From Elysia marginata (lineage: Eukaryota; Mollusca; Gastropoda; Plakobranchidae): DNA of 50,931 nt. The stretch covers positions 24,468 to 75,398 of the forward strand of contig BMAT01005457.1 in the NCBI GenBank assembly GCA_019649035.1. The letters are read 5' to 3'. The notes under the pieces are model-generated. The model was not told where the DNA came from, did no database searches, and saw nothing but the letters and a program-made list of their open reading frames with translations. Below are positions 36,813-47,700 of the stretch, piece by piece; position 1 is the first letter of the stretch; the number at the start of each line of letters is the position of its first letter. The position numbers and the translations under genes were made by a program.

Positions 36813-39800
36813 CCAAGTATCATTTCGATCTAACTCTTCTAATCCTTGGTATGAGTTAGAACATAAGCAAGCTAACAAATGTTTTTGAGCAAAGGGCCGG
36901 CCCTTTACACGTTAGTGTTAAACATACAGGGTGAGAGGTGTGTTAAGTTTTGGGTAACTGGCCTGTGTTTAGACCGTCTCGCCTACGACAGATCATCCGA
37001 CAACAATGCAAACATTTATTAAGAATCTAAAACACAATCAGTCATATCCACGCTACACGGGCAAACGTTTGAGAAAGGCCCTATGATTTGACCCTCGTCT
37101 TTTCAATGACTTAACTTTGTGTGGTCTCGTAGACGAACGACACACAGCCGAGTCCAAATTCAACCAATATTGAGATTATAAATTATAGGCTCCATTTGTA
37201 ATGCATGGTGATATTTGGCATTCTTTTTTTTATATATCAAAATTAAATTTTGTACACGTGGAGTTCGAAATATCCGAATTGGACTTTCATAGACCTCTGC
37301 CCAAAGTCACCAAGTGTCTACAATTTCTTTTTACTTAATAGTTGTAGACTGTATTTTTAACAGATTGTATTCTGTATGTATCTGTTGTGTTTTATTATCT
37401 ATTCTAGATTTGAGCTAAACATTCAAAATGACATTTTTGGCCAAATTTGTACGCTTGTTTCATTTTTCTCTTCGTTTCCTTGAAATCCAAAGACCATTTG
37501 TTAAACGAGCCCTACTTAAAGGAACAGTATGACGTCACATAAGCACTATCAAAACGATAAAACATAAATGAAAAGTCAGAATGTAGTGGCAGAAGAGAAA
37601 GACACACAGCCAATAAAGACAACAACCACTCTGCCACTATCAGCTACAGTGGAATCCAATTAAAAGTCAGCACTTGGTTATTTCGTTTGGCAGTCTCATT
37701 TTCTATTTCTTTATATTTTTGTAATGGTTAAAGTCAACTCAACTCCGTTTGGTAGTTCCATTTTGTACTTTTTTAAAATATTTTTGTAATGGTTAAAGTC
37801 AACTTTGTTTAAAATCTACATACATGTGTTAAGTTTATCAGGATTTCTATGTATACATGAGGAAATGGGCAGAAAAGACAGACGAGTACATGTTGTCATA
37901 TATTAATTTTTATTTCATTTCAAAAAGCGTGCTCAACCCACAATTACATTTAAATGTGCATGCAAAATTGTCAAGCGGATTCTAATGAAAGACAGAATGA
38001 AGTGTGTAAAACTAGCCTTTGTATACAAAATAACATATTATCAATAAGGCTCATGAAATTTCAAAAAAAAAAAAAAATTGGCAGTCAGTACAGAAGAATT
38101 GCTGCCTGCAGATATGTTCAAATTGAAGCACACGAATAAATAATTTTATGCACACATATAATGTGAAACAGAAATAATTTATAGAAAAAAGAAGACCAAT
38201 TGATAATATGAGCATTTTGAATTGGAAAGAAAAGAGAAAACTGTACAGCAATAATGCAAGGTTAGATGTGTGAAAGAGAGAGGGAGATGGGTGAGGGAGA
38301 GATAGATACAGATAAATGCAAAACTGTAAAAGCAAAATTAATTGTCCACTGGATGAATAAAGCTTTGTTGTATTAATCCTTACCTTATTATTGAACTCTA
38401 GCATCTTTAATAACAAGAATCGCTAAGCAAAAAAACAAAGAATGTATAAAGCTACATGCAACAGCTCGGCGTTTGAACTTTGCAAGTTCAATTAATATTG
38501 ACTACACAGGCGTAACACTATAAACTGCTAATGGAAACCTGGATGTGTTGAGTGTTGGAAAAATCATGAGATTTGAATTTACCTTTAAAACAAAAAAAAA
38601 TTCACATAAGCATCAACTCTGGATTCAGCTGGAAAAAGAATCATCCCTCAGTTACATAAAGACTTCAAGAAATTGAGTGTTATCAACACATAGTATATCA
38701 CAAACACAAATGTATACTTTATTATATATATATATATCATACAATAGAGAATAGTGAAGAGCTGGTGGAAAAAAGCTTGCCCTGCAACACTTTGGCTTTG
38801 TCATGATATAATCTAAAAAATACTTGAAATCAAAAGTCATAAAGTTTTCGATAAGAAAACCCTAAACCCCTATTTAAGCCTAAAAAGATATGAAATCAAC
38901 AGATATCCAAATCAAACCTAAAAATTTCAAAACAGAATAATATAGCCTTGAATTGTATTATCTGTCTTAGAAGCACTGTGCATGAAACATGCGCTGAATG
39001 AAATAAATTGCTAAGTTTTGAAGATGCATTGATACCACCCTCTCCACATTTTCTGACTCTGCCAAACAGCTTAGTTGACTACAAGTGTTTTTCTACCAAG
39101 ACCAAAAATAAGTTTAACAATCTTAAAAACATCACAAGGTAATTTTGACACACAGCATTAGGAGGAGAAGAAAACAGTAATAGTGGCAGGGTCGGATGGA
39201 GACAGATATTGAATTGACAGGGAGATGATTTATGAGGAGACAAATGATGATGAGATGCATATTGATAGACCTATGTTCAAAGTTTGACTGGGACAGTCAA
39301 TACACAGTTACTGGATAACATGAAGGAAAGAAAGGCAACTTTTGGCACAGCCCAGTCAATTAATCGAACAGGTCTGGTATACCCCAACTAAATATAGATA
39401 TTTGGCAAGCATTTTCACACTTTTACTTAAGCATTCCAGGTAAATAATGTGGTACACATTTTTGACTTATGAACTAGAATTACAAGTTTGAAAATAAAAA
39501 CACAATAAAAACTTCTAGGGTCTATGAGCTAGTGAGATCAGTACTACTAGGTGTATTGCAGTTCATCCCAATATGACTAGTTTATGACAAGGACTTTAGA
39601 AAGTCAAAAACAATGCTTCACATTCACTGCTTTTTATGCTTTCATTGCTTGCTTCTTTTCCTCTTTGAACAGTCATGTCTAGTTTTAATATAAATAAAAT
39701 ATTTCTACTGGGAGAAAGTTGCATCAAAATATCCTAAACATTGAATTTTGATGAATTGAAGCAGTAGGGAAAAAATATATATATATACCTATATTTTTTG

Positions 39801-40570
39801 ATTGGTGTTTTTTCAGATTTAAATGCAATGTTATTTGTTTAAACATGCATGCGATGTAATTTCTTTAAGACATGCAGCTCTGAAAAATATTTGTATTTCC
39901 CTCTCTATTTCTACATCGTTCTATTTCAGTACTTAAAAAAAAGCTAGCTTGGACTAACATTTTTACAAACAAAACCCAGATAATATGTACATTCTAAATT
40001 TCAAGTTGCAAAAAATCATAACGATATACAGCAGGAGCTCAATGAAGAGAGCATGGAAAAGGGCATCATATGAAGATCTGTCAAAAATATTGTGTTGTGC
40101 TACCAGCCCACTTTGGAAAACAAAAAAATAACAAAAACTACTTTAAAAAAAAAAAAAAGAAAAAAAATTATTTACAACTCTCTGTCAATTATTTCATCAA
40201 TGTAGGAGAATAAAAAAAATCTTTTGAAAAAAGACATATTAAGTTTCTAAACAAAATTCATATTGTTTGGCTCAAAAATTCACATAAAAATCTTTTTTTT
40301 TTTATGTAGAAAAGATAAAATAGGGAAAAATATGAGAAGGAAATATTGAAAGAGAAAAGGAAAGACTTTTACAGTTTTACATTTTCTTTTTACCAAAGAA
40401 ATTTAAAAGGTAAACAAAAACTGAAAGGTTTTCTAGTAAAACCAATAAAATATGCCGGAGGCACTTTTTGCAAAGTATCTCATTCTTTCTTGCCAGATCT
40501 TGCCTTAAAAACTGCGTAAATAAGCAAATTCAAATGTTATTGGGTAAAGCAAAAGATTTTAACAATCTCC
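36813..40570. other. intergenic, no gene recognised
   Basis: AT-rich sequence without a credible coding exon. A short tandem duplication of about 65 bases around TTTTTGTAATGGTTAAAGTC occurs at about 37685-37807. An AT dinucleotide run is at 38721-38736 and another at 39776-39787. Part of it could be 3' UTR of the DAGL gene whose stop is at 44535, but nothing shows this. Confidence 0.5.
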
Positions 40571-40574
40571 CCTA

Positions 40575-40770
40575 TTAGTTAACTAGATCCAGAACTGCGG
40601 CAGTTCTCCCCTCTCTCGCTTTGTCAGCCGTCCGCGCAGCTCGCATGACGATGAGAGGAGGTAGTCCGCCATCTTGTTGTGGGATGGGCTGCGGCAAATT
40701 CCCCTGCCTAGGCCTTGGGGCTCAGCATTACTCTACTACATGAGGTAGTATTAAGTTAACCAGTGCGCCC
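40575..40770. other. CpG-rich patch with YY1-like motif
   Basis: This short stretch is markedly richer in G, C and CG dinucleotides than its surroundings. It contains CCGCCATCTTG at 40666-40676, the classic YY1 site in reverse. It could be a promoter of a non-coding transcript or part of a mobile element. I see no adjacent coding exon. Confidence 0.3.
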
Positions 40771-41599
40771 CCCTCACACAGTAAAACTTAATCTTTCAGG
40801 CTATTTCATTATTATTTTTGGGATAAATTTATATAATGGTTCAGCAGTATCTGGGCAGAGTCTTATTTTTTTCTTTAGTAGGATGAAAAAGGAATACTCA
40901 ATAAATCATATTCGATGCATAAAATAATCATAATTATGCGGCAGACCGTATATGCAAGGACAGGAAAGAAGGACAAATCGATATTAGAAAACTAGCTACA
41001 AGACTAGACCCCTATGATATGAAAAATCGCGCGCAGGTTTTTTGAAAATATCTTTAATATTTAAAAAAAGTATGTCTAAAAATAGATTTCCTCTTAAAAA
41101 GACCTAGACTTTTTTTAAAATCTATTTAGGCTTGCATTAATAAATGAAAAAAAAACAACAATTGATAGACCTTTAATACTAAAACACCCGCAAACTGTAG
41201 GCCTAGATGTAATAAAATCCAAGTTCCCATTCTCTGTCCCTATAACAATCCTGGCGCTTCACAACAACATTTCATGTCAACTAACACCCCCTATAGATTA
41301 CTATACCTTTACATCAAATGCTAATATCTATTACAGATCAGTCCAAACCATGCAAAATACCGAATGAATTTTTTAAACTGATTTCTAGATCTAGCTCTCC
41401 TTAATCCGGTAGTATAGAAATTGCCTCTAATTCTGTAAATATTCTATAAGGCCTATAGATCTAGATTTAGGTCTACATGATCTAGATCTAGATATCTAGA
41501 TTAAGGATAATGCTTATTAGATGTATGGAAAATAGGAATTTATTCCAATATATCTAGAGGAAGAGTCTAAAGTGGTAAATTTAATCCTTGATAAAGAGA

Positions 41600-42668
41600 T
41601 AAATAATAATAATAATAATAATATATTGAATTTATATACCGCATATCCATAACAATTGAGTTTGCTCTATGCGGTTCACAAATGCTAATAAATACAATGA
41701 TATTCACGACAACATAAGTACATTTAAATTTATCTAACGTGACAAATCAAAAGGAGTTACAGGTTTAAAATGTATACCTAGAAATATGCTTGCAGAAAAA
41801 GATAGTGTTTTAACTGTTTCTTAAACAGTTCTATTGATTTAGCTTCCCTGATGGTTAAAGGGAGTGAGTTCCAGACAGTTGGTCCAAAGCAGAAAAACGA
41901 GCGTTGACCATAAAACTTGTAATTACTTGCAGTTTTTACTAGTTTCGTGTTATCTGCAGCCGATCTTAATGGTCTATTTGGGGTGTATCTATAGAGTGAT
42001 TCAGACAGATACACGGGCGCTTGGCTGTTAAGGCATTTATAACAGATTAGGCATATCTTAAACATTATACGGTACTCAATAGGAAGCCAATGCAAACCAC
42101 ATAAGATTGGTGTGACTTGTTCTCTCTTTTTGCTTCGTGATATTAATCTGGCTGCGCTATGTTGGACAACCTGAAGCCTTTGTATAAGATCTTTTGGAAG
42201 CCCTGCAAGCAGTGAGTTACAATAATCCAGTCTGGATAATACTAAAGATGCTACGAGAGTTGTTGTTACTTTCCGGTCAAGGAAATTTCGGATTGTACTT
42301 ATTTTCCTAATTTGGAAATATGCTGCTCTGCAAACATTATCTACATGTGATGACATTGACATGTCGTTATCTAGATAAACGCCTAAGTTTTTTATGCGTT
42401 TGCTTGTTGGTATGATATTACCGTTGATGTTCAGAGTAGTTGTTGGTATAGAATGTACATCTTTGCCAAGTATAATGATTTCAGTTTTATCATCATTGAG
42501 TTTAAGTTTGTTGGTCATCATCCACTCTTTTACACTCTCGATACAGATTGATGTTTTTGAGAGGAGCAATGGTAGGTTATTTATCGTGTCAGTACAATAC
42601 ATTTGCGTATCATCAGCATAAAGGTGATAAGACATACCATGCAATTTGATGATAGATGACAGTAGTGT
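41600..42668 (-). mobile_element. 5'-truncated non-LTR retrotransposon (LINE) with (TTA)n 3' end
   Basis: On the minus strand an intact 288-codon open frame (42644-41778) encodes the C-terminal half of a reverse transcriptase. Landmarks are the catalytic YADDTQMY, LKLNDDKTEIIILG, LDYCNSLLAGLP, HWLPIEYRI, RYTPNRPLRSA and FGPTVWNSLP. The palm-finger N-terminal part and the endonuclease are missing. The 3' end has a short non-coding tail with GCGGTATATAAATTC, then ATT/TTA repeats at 41600-41622. This is typical of CR1/L2/Jockey-like elements whose tails are short tandem repeats. I cannot fix the clade. The absence of stops suggests a fairly young insertion. Confidence 0.9.
41778..42644 (-). CDS. 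reverse transcriptase C-terminal fragment (LINE), intact reading frame
   Basis: This is the open frame inside the LINE above. Residues 9-12 are YADD, the metal-binding motif of reverse transcriptases. The listed start is only the first in-frame ATG; related sequence (LSSIIKLHG) continues upstream in frame to about 42668, so the natural start is missing. With the N-terminal half absent, the product is not expected to be active. Confidence 0.85.
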   Translation of the reverse strand: MHGMSYHLYADDTQMYCTDTINNLPLLLSKTSICIESVKEWMMTNKLKLNDDKTEIIILGKDVHSIPTTTLNINGNIIPTSKRIKNLGVYLDNDMSMSSHVDNVCRAAYFQIRKISTIRNFLDRKVTTTLVASLVLSRLDYCNSLLAGLPKDLIQRLQVVQHSAARLISRSKKREQVTPILCGLHWLPIEYRIMFKICLICYKCLNSQAPVYLSESLYRYTPNRPLRSAADNTKLVKTASNYKFYGQRSFFCFGPTVWNSLPLTIREAKSIELFKKQLKHYLFLQAYF

Positions 42669-42689
42669 CAGACAAGAGGGCGTTTACAA

Positions 42690-42780
42690 TCCCAGCCCAC
42701 ACCAATATGGCGCCGCGAGATTCCATTGGTCACGGGTATTTGCGTCTGTGTCGGGGCATTGGGTAAAGCATACATTCCAG
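42690..42780. other. CpG-rich patch with CCAAT and ATGGCGCC motifs
   Basis: It adjoins the truncated 5' end of the LINE. It contains CAATATGGCGCC (42703-42714), CCATTGG and CATTGGG, with several CG dinucleotides in an otherwise AT-rich region. It could be promoter-like DNA, the end of another repeat, or the LINE integration site. Confidence 0.25.
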
Positions 42781-43019
42781 CTCTAAGAGTGCAAACAGAA
42801 CAAGTAAGCTATCGGCTTTACCCCTCGACCAGACATAAAAAATAAATAAGTATGTAAAAAAAAAACAGTTATATTCTTCCACCGCCGCAGGCAGTTTCAA
42901 GACCTAACACATTTCCCAAACAGGCCAATACACATCAAAGCAAACTCAGCTCATATTTTAGAGCATTACACTACGGTTGCCTGTTAGGCGCTCAAATACT
43001 AACATTCTAAAAATTTCAA

Positions 43020-43184
43020 GCTCTACCTTTAGCCAGTGCCCATTTTACAGGCGGGTGGAGTGAGGAAAGTTTGAATAAATTGATTTCCTCAGGCAGTTAC
43101 AACATGCGTCATGGTTGGGAATGGAACCCACAACCGCCAGATCACAAGTCCGACATGCTAACCAATGAGCCGCGCTGCTCCACA
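43020..43184 (-). mobile_element. tRNA-derived SINE, diverged
   Basis: On the minus strand from about 43184 there is GCGCGGCTCATTGGTTAGCA (A-box-like) and then GGTTGTGGGTTCCATTCC (B-box-like, 43118-43136). A body with CTGTAAAATGGG follows. It is not a tRNA gene: the acceptor stem does not pair and the sequence runs on past the B box. The limits of the body are uncertain. Confidence 0.65.
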
Positions 43185-44534
43185 CTTACATCAATAGGCA
43201 TATGACTAACATTAAAAGAAAAACAATACTATTGTTAAAAACGATACAAAATGTATATAGATATAATGAAACCCAACAAAATTTTAATTTGCTTATAATG
43301 GATTAAACAGATTTAAATTAAATCCAAATGAACCCTTTAAATGCCAGCTAGACATAAAGTTTATATTTTGCTCACACTAGTTGAGCACATACAATCCTGT
43401 AAAAGCTAGTCACAATGTCATATGATAAATTTGACATGGCTTACGAACAGGGTGAATGAATCGGATGCTACGTAATTATCATTCTAAGGCATTGCTTGTT
43501 TGAGAAATGCATTCATTTTACTGAACTTTGAAACGAAAATAATTCAGGAACTTATCAAATTTTTCTTGAAAGATACTGAAACTTTTGTCGATTCAATATA
43601 TAGAGAAAAAGACGAAAAATAGATTTTTCAAAGCCATTTCCTCAAATAAGGATTTCCGACCTTTAATTCATTCATCCTGGTTGCAATCAAATAATCTAAG
43701 TATGCCGTAGAAAGACATGTAAAACTAGTGCTTCCTGTTTCCAAAGAGCTTAGGATTTGAGGCATGCGATTTGTAAATTAAAATAGCCTTGTAAGCACAA
43801 AACTATTTTTCATGCAAAATTAAACACTTGCGGCAACAAAAGTAAATACTGAGTATTACAAAATTTGAATCGAGAAAATTATATAAAACTTGCAAAAACA
43901 AAAACAAAGCACGGTTGTAATACTTTTAAAGAAAGAAATCATTTAAAAACTTAGTTCAGAAATTTAAACTTATCATAATACCATCAAATTAAAATAAAAT
44001 ACAAAAAAACAAATCACTTCAATAACGCTACAGCAGAAAACAGTTTTCCACTATACAAAATGGAACATGCTTTCAGAATATATGTATGTATATATTTTAG
44101 GGAGTTTATACCACTATGAAGCGACAACAACAAGAAGAACAACAAACAAACAAAACTACAAGCATGGTATTGAATGTTAATCAATTTCATGATACAAAAC
44201 CAAAATATCAGAAATTGAAGTTATACAATAGCTACCATCAATAACTAATGCTTGATGATGAAGAGGCTATCAATAAAGCAGAATTCCTAACACACATATA
44301 CAAATATACAGACTTTAACAATACGTGTTATGACAATTGAAAAAAATCTAATTTTAAATAATAGCCTCTTCCGCTATTTTTGTGAGTCGTTTTACACTCT
44401 TTGAAGTTTTTTTTTATAAGATAATGTCTTTTCCCTACTTATATTGGACAAAACAGCTCAGGACAAGGTTGACAATTGACAGGAGGTTTGGAAGACCAAG
44501 CAAGAGGATGATTATGAGAATGCAATGACAATTA
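43185..44534 (-). other. probable 3' UTR or flank of DAGL gene 2
   Basis: This AT-rich sequence follows the DAGL gene 2 stop codon on the minus strand. I found no convincing AATAAA on that strand close to the stop, so the 3' end of the transcript is not placed. No other gene is seen. Confidence 0.4.
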
Positions 44535-44706
44535 TCATTGAACCTCTGCTGGCTGTACATTACGATCCACCAACTGCTCCAACGCTGCCAGCACAACGTT
44601 CGGCAAGTGGTCGGACAGCATCTTGCGGGAAAGGATAATCTTGTCGAACGTTGAAACACTCGTCCAGTAGGCTTTGTATAGTGGCGCCTCTCCGCAACAC
44701 CCAGAG
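44535..44706 (-). CDS. DAGLB: DAGL gene 2, last exon with catalytic histidine and stop
   Basis: The acceptor TCAACCTCAG precedes 44706 and the stop TGA is at 44537-44535. It encodes SGCCGEAPLYKAYWTSVSTF, DKIILSRKMLSDHLPNVVLA and a tail ending QPAEVQ. Length and phase equal those of the last exon of gene 1. Confidence 0.94.
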
Positions 44707-47700
44707 CTGAGGTTGAAAATGAAAATTAAGAAATAACCCTTTAAGTATGAAACTACTACACCCAGTTGTATTTTCCTGTAGGAAACAAACCAAGACCAGC
44801 TTTACTAGCTTTTAAAAGTGATACAACAATATAAGGGCTATGCTTGCAATTTCTCCAACAAATCAGATATTGTATAATTTAGTACATTTAAAAATGTTAT
44901 AATTCTCAACTAATGAAAGTCTCTAACTTCACTATGTCTGATTATGCTGTTTATGAGTAAGAAACATGTTGTCAATAACTTTGCTTTGAAAATAAATTGA
45001 ATAAATTAACAAAAGCTATTTGTCAGATCTTGAATGCCTTTAAAGATTAAACCAAATACGTCCTACTTCAATAAATACCCTTTTTTCTGTATATAGTAAA
45101 AAAAAATGTTAAAAAATAGGGGGGAAAATATGAAAATCTGAGTCACTTTAGTTTTTCTTCAGGACAAGAAATTAAACAATATGCTTCTAAGACTGTTGCC
45201 ACTTTAAACAGGCAGAATATTGCAATTTTTCTCTTCTTTTACTTTGCAGCAAGTATTCCCAAGACACAAACAAAAAGCCCCTCTTAACTACACTTTTAAA
45301 GATAACAAATACAAACAGTATTTGAAACTAATGGAGGTAAAATTTTAATTTTTTTTCATTTTTGGAAATCTGTTATGACTTCACCAAAAAAAAAAGTCTC
45401 AAAACCAGAGGTAGTGAGTTCAAAGTCATAGTTTTCAAACTTCAAGGCATTGCCATTTTGAATATTGCACTTTTCTGCCCTCCCAAACGTCAATATTTAG
45501 AGGAAAAATATTAAATTTTTTGTTTACTTAAAACACAGAGGAAAGGAGTAAAAAATGACTTTTTCAAAGTGTTTACTCACATTAAAATTTTCTAACTTCT
45601 GACTCATTCGCACTGGTCACAAGACAAACATTCTTAATATTAAAACACAGAACGGTAGACAAGAAGCTTTAACTGCCCACCTGTCTTCATTGACTTCAAC
45701 GACGTGAAGAAACTGTCCTGGAGGATTGAGTGGCCAGCGCAAGTTGACAATTTCCCCCAGATCCTTCTCGCAGGCTTTCAGGGAGTCCTGGACACAGATG
45801 TGGACAGAATGACGGATGTGGGTAGAACCATGGGTGTGAATAGAATTGAGGATAAGGATACAAGCAAAACAGAAATATCTTTATGATGTACATTTAATCA
45901 AAGTTTTAAAAATGAATTAAAAAAGTACCATTTTAATCAATTTGAAAGCACTTTTTAGCGTCCAAATTTAGTCAAGTTGTTTCATCATAGAGCTGGACGC
46001 ATATTACTATTTATAACTTAAAATGTAATAATGAAATTATTATTGAGTTGAAAATGGCAATAAGGCGACAAATCTTTTTTCTTCATTACAAAATGTTTTG
46101 AATGTACCATCACCAAAAACAAAAAAACCCTTTGATTTATATACAATTTTTTTTAAAGTTAGGTTCATTTTTTACATTTTCTATATTGAGACTTAATAAA
46201 AAATTGCTGGTCTAGAAATATGCTGAGGCTACCCAAGTATTAAATTTAATCACTAGAGATGCAAGATATCTGAAGAAATTAAGCATGGCACATCAGAAAA
46301 AACACAACATTGATGCTGGAGAAATTCAAGCAAAAACTGCCCAGTTTTGTTCTGAATTTAGGATGTTACTTCGATAGTTAACTTTCACTGTTGACCTAAA
46401 TAGCCAATATTGAAAAACTTATTTTTACATAGCTAAGAAACAAAGGTAAAATTCGGAGCTTTATTGATAAACAATCACACAACCTGCTAAATTATTAGTA
46501 AACTTTTTCGTTATAAGTTGTTAAGATTATTGCAACAGCCTCTTTGCTGGCTTGCCCCTAATTTCTATAAATAGAAAGCTTAAAAGCCGAGCAGCCAAAA
46601 TAGTTCCATGTACAAACCAAAAAAACATAATCACACAACGCCAGATCTTAAATTATTTCATTGGCTACCTATAAGAGAGTGGATTCATTCTAAAACTCTT
46701 TGTACGTTGTTTAAGTCCAAGCATAGCCATGTTATCTTATACTTGAGAAACCTTTTAGAGCCTTATGCCCCAAGCCGCCCTTTAAGATCTTAAAGTGATT
46801 CCACCAAGTAATTTGAAAATGTGCAAACATGCTTTCTCTGTCTATGGACCTACACTTTGGAATAACATTGATGTCCATTCTAAAGTAAGCACCTCTTCAA
46901 AATCTTTTAAACACATTATAAAGACCTATCTTTTAGAAGCACATACTGCTTGCAATTAATCTTAAGTAGTCTACTGTGTGAAAGCTTTTTCAACCCGAAC
47001 TTTTATGAAGATTTGTGGAAAACCTTTATTAAGTTCTTAGAATTTCAGTTTAAACCATGTTTTGAATAATTCTGTTTTTTTTTTTTAGTAATTCAAGTTT
47101 TAACTAGCTATGTTTATTAAACTTCTTTTACTCTAATTTTCTTTTAGATTATCATACCAGTGCATGTATTTCTCTTTATATCTATGCATCTTATTATAAT
47201 ACTTATGTATTTACCAGTATTTTACATTCTGGTGGTTTTCAATTGAACAGTTTGTCTATCTTCGATCACATTTGACAAAGTATGCTTTTTTAGTTTCCTT
47301 TGTATGTATTCATGTTTTCTTTATTATGTGCTTTGATTCTACACCTTTTTTCAATTCTTTAATTAAATTTCCTTTATGGTTGAAATATGGTGCGATATAA
47401 ATTGCTGTAAGTAATAAGAAATATATAGCCAGGAAAGTCACATGACCTCAGTCAATGTTACACACTGGTTCATGGGCAAAATCTGTAGATTTTTTAAAAA
47501 ACATACTTTTGCATTTCCATATTAGAGTACTGGCCCATATGCCTTAAACAACTAGATGCCAGGAAATAAAATTTCTATCTATCTGAGAGGATAAATTGCG
47601 TCCATCTAAAATCTATAATATTTTCAAAGATGGATATAATATGCTAAAAGAGATGCTAAAACTATTTAAGATTACAAAAGTCCCTAGCTATAGCTAAAAG

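Noticed and set aside
43100-43184. Possible functional tRNA gene
   Set aside because: A- and B-box-like sequences are present, but the acceptor stem does not pair and the sequence continues into a SINE body.
44435-44793. Two minus-strand open frames overlapping the last exon of DAGL gene 2
   Set aside because: They are out-of-frame readings; the frame that continues the gene encodes SDHLP and the family C-terminus.
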